This document shows positions 60,220 to 64,000 of a stretch of 64,000 nt of DNA, one piece after another (position 1 is the first letter of the stretch; every line of letters starts with the position of its first letter). A model generated the notes under the pieces. It ran no database searches. It saw only the letters and a list, made by a program, of their open reading frames with translations, and was not told where the DNA came from. Both the position numbers and the translations under genes were made by a program. Source of the stretch: Paeniglutamicibacter psychrophenolicus (GTDB lineage: Bacteria > Actinomycetota > Actinomycetes > Actinomycetales > Micrococcaceae); contig NZ_JAGIOE010000001.1 in assembly GCF_017876575.1 (NCBI RefSeq), positions 1,426,001-1,490,000 of the forward strand. Direction: 5' to 3'.

Positions 60220-61161
60220 ATGAACACCACATCGCACAAGAACCGTCCCGGGCTGATCACTCTTTCGGCCGCCGCCCTAGCCATGGGACTGGCCCTCACC
60301 GGCTGCTCCGTCGATGAGCCGGTCACCGCGGGACCCCCGGCACCCCAGGTGAGCGTCGAGGTCGATGCGGCCGCGGCGGCTGCCCTGCCGGAAAAATACA
60401 AGGACGCCGGGGCCATCAACGTGGCCGCCGACATCCCCAACCCGCCCATGGAAATGCTGGACGAGAACAACAACCCCACCGGCCTTGACTACGACCTCTC
60501 CCAGGCCATGGGCGGGAAGCTGGGGGTCAAGTTCAATTTCCAGCAGCAGGCCTTCGACTCCTCGATCCCGTCGCTGCAGGCGGGGAAGAACGACATCATC
60601 TTCGCCGGGATGAACGACACCGCCGAACGCCAGAAGGTGCTGAACTTCGTGGACTACTTCCATGCCGGGTTCAAGATCCTGGTCAACGCGGGGAACCCCG
60701 AGGGGATCGGATCCATCATCGATTTGTGCGGCAAGCCGGTTGCCGTCCAGAAGGCGACGGTGCAGGGCGAGTACCTGGCCGCTTTCGCCGCCAAGTGCCA
60801 GGAGGCCGGCAAGTCCCCGATCGAGCTGGTTCAACTACCCAGCGAGCTTGACGCCCAAACCGCGGTGCGCTCGGGCAAGGCCGTCGCCGACGTCGTGGAC
60901 GCCTCGGTGGCCACCTACGCCGCGGCCACCGCCGGAGACGGCAAGCTCTTCGAGCTGGTCAAGGACCCCGAGTTCCCCAACGGCTACAACCCGGTCTACA
61001 CCGGCATCGGCCTGCTGAAGGAAAACAAGGACCTCACCGAGGCGCTGCGCCTGGCACTGCAGTCCCTGGTCGAGGACGGCACCTACACCCGGCTCATGGA
61101 AAAGTACGACCTGTCCGACTTCGCCGTGACCGAGGCCGGTGTGAACAATGGCGGGAAATAG
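60220..61161 (+). CDS. Polar amino acid ABC transporter, substrate-binding lipoprotein
   Basis: A 313-residue SBP_bac_3 lipoprotein: signal with LALTGCS lipobox (Cys near residue 29), then AINVAADIPNPPMEMLDENNNPTGLDYDLSQAMGGKLGVKFNF, KNDIIFAGMNDTAERQKVLNFVDYFHAG and VYTGIGLLKENKDL. These are the family marks of polar amino-acid binding proteins. Start codon follows AAAGGAA by 10 nt. Stop overlaps the permease start by 14 nt. Cargo probably a basic or polar amino acid, in keeping with the decarboxylase before it. Confidence 0.92.
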   Translation: MNTTSHKNRPGLITLSAAALAMGLALTGCSVDEPVTAGPPAPQVSVEVDAAAAAALPEKYKDAGAINVAADIPNPPMEMLDENNNPTGLDYDLSQAMGGKLGVKFNFQQQAFDSSIPSLQAGKNDIIFAGMNDTAERQKVLNFVDYFHAGFKILVNAGNPEGIGSIIDLCGKPVAVQKATVQGEYLAAFAAKCQEAGKSPIELVQLPSELDAQTAVRSGKAVADVVDASVATYAAATAGDGKLFELVKDPEFPNGYNPVYTGIGLLKENKDLTEALRLALQSLVEDGTYTRLMEKYDLSDFAVTEAGVNNGGK

Positions 61162-62119
61162 CACCGTGCACCGGCAACCCGCACCGCCGTCCCACGTGGC
61201 GGTGGAACCCGGTGCCCACGACATCGTCGCGGTCCCGCTGCGCCACCCCGGCCGCTGGGTCCTGGCATCCCTGATCCTGCTGGCCCTTCTCGGCGTGGCA
61301 ACCTCGCTGTGGCGCAACCCCAACATCGACCACCCCACGATCGCCAGGTACCTCTTCAGCGACCGGATCGTGGCCGGTGCGGTGCTCACCGTGGCCCTGA
61401 CGATCCTGACCATGGTCCTGTCCACCATCCTGGGCATCGTGCTGGCGCTGATGCGGCTCTCGGCCAACCCGGTGCTGAACTCCGTCGCCTGGCTGTACAT
61501 CTGGATCTTCCGGGGCACGCCCCTGCTGGTGCAGATCGTGTTCTGGGGCTACCTCGGGTTGCTCTACAAGCAGTTGTCCCTGGGCGTTCCCTTCACCGAC
61601 TTCACGGTCTTCACCGTGGACACCAACGCGCTGATCCCGGCATTCGTGGCCGGCGTGATCGCCCTGACCACCAACCAGGCCGCCTACACCGCGGAGATCG
61701 TCCGCGCCGGCATGCTCTCGGTCGACCAAGGGCAAAAGGAGGCCTGCTACTCACTGGGCATGACCCCGCTGTTCACCCTGTTCAAGGTGGAGCTGCCGCA
61801 GGCCATGCGGGTCATCATCCCGCCCATGGGTAACGAGACGATCTCCATGCTCAAGGACACCGCACTGCTCTCGCTGATCGCCGTGGCCGAGCTCTACACG
61901 GTGGCCGCGCGGATCTCCTCGCAGAACCTGCACCAGGTGGAACTGCTGATCGTGGTGAGCATCTGGTACCTGGCGCTGACCTCCATCCTGTCGGTGCCGC
62001 AGTACTACCTCGAACGCCACTACGGCCGGGGGTCCCGCACCCTGGGACCCACACCCATCGGCCGGGCCGTGGCCCTTGCCCATCGCGTACGCCGCAGCCA
62101 GAAAGGCATCAGATCATGA
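61148..62119 (+). CDS. Polar amino acid ABC transporter permease
   Basis: A 323-residue HisM/GlnP-type permease. The first 45 residues are polar, then one helix, followed by the BPD domain with VALTILTMVLSTILGIVLALMRLS and the EAA loop RAGMLSVDQGQKEACYSLGMTPLFTLFKVELPQAMRVIIPPMGNE. Six membrane segments in all. Its ATG is inside the end of the binding-protein gene and its stop overlaps the ATPase ATG, so the transporter genes are coupled. Confidence 0.92.
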   Translation: MAGNSTVHRQPAPPSHVAVEPGAHDIVAVPLRHPGRWVLASLILLALLGVATSLWRNPNIDHPTIARYLFSDRIVAGAVLTVALTILTMVLSTILGIVLALMRLSANPVLNSVAWLYIWIFRGTPLLVQIVFWGYLGLLYKQLSLGVPFTDFTVFTVDTNALIPAFVAGVIALTTNQAAYTAEIVRAGMLSVDQGQKEACYSLGMTPLFTLFKVELPQAMRVIIPPMGNETISMLKDTALLSLIAVAELYTVAARISSQNLHQVELLIVVSIWYLALTSILSVPQYYLERHYGRGSRTLGPTPIGRAVALAHRVRRSQKGIRS

Positions 62120-62925
62120 ACTCGATCCTTGAGTCCCCGTCCCCGGTCCGCACCGACGAGAACCGCTTGCCGCTGGTCCAGGCCCAGGGGGTGCGCAAGA
62201 ACTACGGCCAGCTGCAGGTGCTCAAGGGCATCGACCTGCAGGTCGATGCCGGCCAGGTGATGTGCCTGCTCGGGCCCTCGGGCTCGGGAAAGTCCACCTT
62301 CCTGCGCTGCATCAACCACCTCGAACGCATCGACGGCGGGAGGATCAACTTCGATGGCGAACTCATCGGCTACGCCCAGCGCAACGGCAAGCTCCACGAG
62401 ATGAAGCCGCGCGAGGTCGCACGGCAACGCCGGGGCATCGGGATGGTGTTCCAGCGCTTCAACCTCTTCCCGCACCTGACCGCGCTGGAAAACATCATCG
62501 CCGCACCCATCGGCATCAAGCGGATCCCCAAGGCCCAAGCCATTGCCCAGGCCCACGAATTGCTCGAACAGGTCGGGCTGGGAGACAAGGCGTCGCTGCA
62601 CCCGGCCAAGCTCTCCGGCGGCCAGCAGCAGCGCGTGGCCATTGCCAGGGCGCTGGCCATGGAACCGAAGCTGATGCTCTTTGACGAGCCGACCAGCGCA
62701 CTGGACCCGGAACTGGTGGGAGATGTGCTGGACGTGATGCAAAAGCTCGCAGCCAGCGGCATGACCATGATCGTGGTGACCCACGAGATCGGGTTCGCGC
62801 GCAACGTCGCCGACGAGGTGGTGTTCATGGACGGCGGCGTCGTGGTGGAATCCGGTTCGCCGGCCGCCGTGCTGGGCAACCCCAGCCACGAACGCACCCG
62901 CGCCTTCCTGGAAAACGTGATCTAG
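62116..62925 (+). CDS. Polar amino acid ABC transporter ATPase
   Basis: A 269-residue ATPase of the GlnQ/HisP type. GPSGSGKSTFLRCINHLERIDGG (Walker A) near residue 54, FQRFNLFPHLTALENI (Q-loop), LSGGQQQRVAIARALAMEP (signature), LMLFDEPTSALDPELVGDVL (Walker B) and VTHEIGFARNVADEV (switch His) are all present. GlnQ-like LAGG/CINHLE wording fits polar amino acid uptake. Overlaps the permease stop by 4 nt. A two-step hairpin follows. Confidence 0.94.
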   Translation: MNSILESPSPVRTDENRLPLVQAQGVRKNYGQLQVLKGIDLQVDAGQVMCLLGPSGSGKSTFLRCINHLERIDGGRINFDGELIGYAQRNGKLHEMKPREVARQRRGIGMVFQRFNLFPHLTALENIIAAPIGIKRIPKAQAIAQAHELLEQVGLGDKASLHPAKLSGGQQQRVAIARALAMEPKLMLFDEPTSALDPELVGDVLDVMQKLAASGMTMIVVTHEIGFARNVADEVVFMDGGVVVESGSPAAVLGNPSHERTRAFLENVI

Positions 62926-62957
62926 CGGCGGTGCTCCGGGCCGTGGGTGCCGGTCTT

Positions 62958-62992
62958 GCGGCCGCCTACACCTGCGGGTGTCCAGCGGCCGC
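62958..62992 (+). terminator. Two-step hairpin after the amino-acid ABC operon
   Basis: GCGGCCGC at 62958-62965 pairs with its self-complement at 62985-62992, and inside it ACACC (62968-62972) pairs with GGTGT (62977-62981) across a TGCG loop. It begins 33 nt after the ATPase stop. No long T-run follows, only CCGGTTTCG. Confidence 0.6.
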
Positions 62993-63042
62993 CCGGTTTC
63001 GCCTGTTAGTGTTCCAAAGGTCGATCCAAATGCTGGGAGTTT

Positions 63043-63807
63043 ATGTTGCAGAAGAAGTGGTTCCTTTCCATGGCCCTTGTTGCCTCGTTGTCGTTCATGA
63101 CCGGGTGCAGTGCCACGGCCGAACCGGAAGCGGCTCCCGCCTCCAGCAGCGCGGCCGTTGAGGCAGCACCATCAGATGCCGCAAGCCCGACCCCGGACCT
63201 CACCGGGGTCCCCGAGATAGTCGCCACCGTCAACGGCGAGGAAATCACCAAGGCCGATTTCACCCGTATCTACGAGGGCCAGTTCGCCCAGGTCCTGCAG
63301 CAGGCGCAACTCTCCGGCGAGGAACTCGACCAGGAGCAATTGCGCAAGCAAACGGCAGAAGGCCTGGTGAACACCGAACTGCTGATCCAGCAGGCGGCCA
63401 AGAAGAAGGTCTTTGCCACGTCCAAGGACCTGGACGCGGCATTGGGGGACGTTGCCAAGTCCAACGACATGGATTCCAAGGAATTCCTGGCGGCCATGGA
63501 TGCCCAGGGCCTGAATGAGGACGCGGTGCGCGCGCAGCTGAAGACCCAGCTGGAGGTCGAACGGTTGATCGCCAAGGAGGTGGGCGATTTCCGGCCCTCC
63601 GAAAAGGAAACCAAGGCCGCGTACCAGGTGGTCCTCGATCAGTTCAAGAAGCAGTCGGCCACCGACAAGGACGCGCCCAAGGCGCCAAGCTACAAGACGA
63701 TGAAGGTCGAGCTCGAACAGCAGCTCAAGCTCCAGAAGGAGGCAGCCGCGGTCAAGGATTACGTCGCGGTGCTCCGCAAGGACGCCAAGGTCACCATGAA
63801 CATGTAG
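63043..63807 (+). CDS. SurA-like N-terminal domain lipoprotein
   Basis: A 254-residue lipoprotein: SMALVASLSFMTGCSA gives a lipid-modified Cys near residue 22, followed by a Pro/Ala/Ser-rich linker and VPEIVATVNGEEITKADFTRIYEGQ, the SurA_N hallmark. The rest is strongly helical (EELDQEQLRKQTAEGLVNTELLIQQAAKKKVF, LKTQLEVERLIAKEV). No parvulin PPIase domain is visible, so it is a chaperone-like holdase rather than an isomerase. Gram-positive extracytoplasmic folding factor, client unknown. GGGAG lies just before the ATG. Confidence 0.82.
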   Translation: MLQKKWFLSMALVASLSFMTGCSATAEPEAAPASSSAAVEAAPSDAASPTPDLTGVPEIVATVNGEEITKADFTRIYEGQFAQVLQQAQLSGEELDQEQLRKQTAEGLVNTELLIQQAAKKKVFATSKDLDAALGDVAKSNDMDSKEFLAAMDAQGLNEDAVRAQLKTQLEVERLIAKEVGDFRPSEKETKAAYQVVLDQFKKQSATDKDAPKAPSYKTMKVELEQQLKLQKEAAAVKDYVAVLRKDAKVTMNM

Positions 63808-63826
63808 GACCGCCCGGCGGGGTGAC

Positions 63827-64000
63827 TCAGTTTCCTTCGGAGTCGCCCAGGTGCGATAGCAACTCGGCCTCGGCGCGGTCCAGGTAGCCGCGCAGCGCGG
63901 TGCAGGCCTCTTCGCGCTGGCCCGCTTCCAGCAACTCGACCAGCGCGGCGTTCAGCTCCACGTAATGCGAGTGGAAGTCGGGGGCGTCCCCCATGGCATG
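63827..64000 (-). CDS. GntR/FCD regulator, C-terminal end (partial)
   Basis: The visible 57 codons on the minus strand read DFHSHYVELNAALVELLEAG, then QREEACTALRGYLDRAE and a stop, the closing helices of an FCD ligand-binding domain (FadR-subfamily GntR). The 5' part lies beyond the window edge. Identified only from this tail. Confidence 0.6.
   Translation of the reverse strand, partial: HAMGDAPDFHSHYVELNAALVELLEAGQREEACTALRGYLDRAEAELLSHLGDSEGN

Overview
The window reads as chromosome of a high-GC Gram-positive actinobacterium, most likely a member of the Micrococcaceae (Arthrobacter-like). This assignment is inferred from strong G/C bias at third codon positions, frequent GTG/TTG starts, ATGA gene overlaps, a GuaB1-type GMP reductase, BioQ-type biotin operators and Gram-positive lipoproteins. 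About 60 protein genes are supported. No rRNA, tRNA, CRISPR array or prophage was seen.

Left part (1-20 kb): end of an ABC-2 exporter, a small secreted protein and a zinc alcohol dehydrogenase, then a visibly AT-richer island with an HTH/PIN toxin-antitoxin-like pair. Next is a lactate module: lutABC divergent from lctP with three LldR-type operators, followed by a GntR/FCD regulator. After it come an MDR reductase, a DUF1304 protein, a CynX-type MFS carrier, a LysP-like permease, a secreted 5'-nucleotidase, an AztD-like zinc metallochaperone behind a Zur-like box, and an OsmC protein.

20-33 kb: MarR regulator, PhnB-like VOC protein, then a nitrogen-oxide/copper cluster. This cluster has DUF2249 divergent from an operon of a SufR-like regulator, an NnrS-like membrane protein and a 902-residue fusion (membrane domain + cupredoxin + copper nitrite reductase with all copper ligands). 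An RclA-like flavoprotein follows behind a tandem repeat. A PQQ-type sugar dehydrogenase and an OpuA glycine-betaine transporter (with CBS domains) complete this part.

33-44 kb: biotin synthesis. Two BioQ-like operators precede bioB-bioA-bioF-P450-bioD, joined by overlapping stop/start codons. The P450 sits where a BioI-like pimelate-forming enzyme would be useful, but it lacks the ExxR motif and the meander. A ferredoxin reductase and a Rieske ferredoxin follow, and a second Rieske ferredoxin precedes the operon, so a local electron-transfer chain is plausible. Next comes a TnpB-family gene with intact catalytic residues but one in-frame TAA.

44-64 kb: MFS carrier preceded by a 32-residue membrane peptide, a short DedA-like protein, an Lrp regulator, GuaB1, a DUF1540 protein, a YcsG/YcsI-like pair, nucleoside hydrolase plus adenine deaminase, and two tandemly duplicated MFS carriers. 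A lipoprotein follows. A PucR regulator is divergent from a DAP-decarboxylase-like gene and a polar amino-acid ABC transporter. The window ends with a SurA-like lipoprotein and the end of a GntR/FCD regulator.
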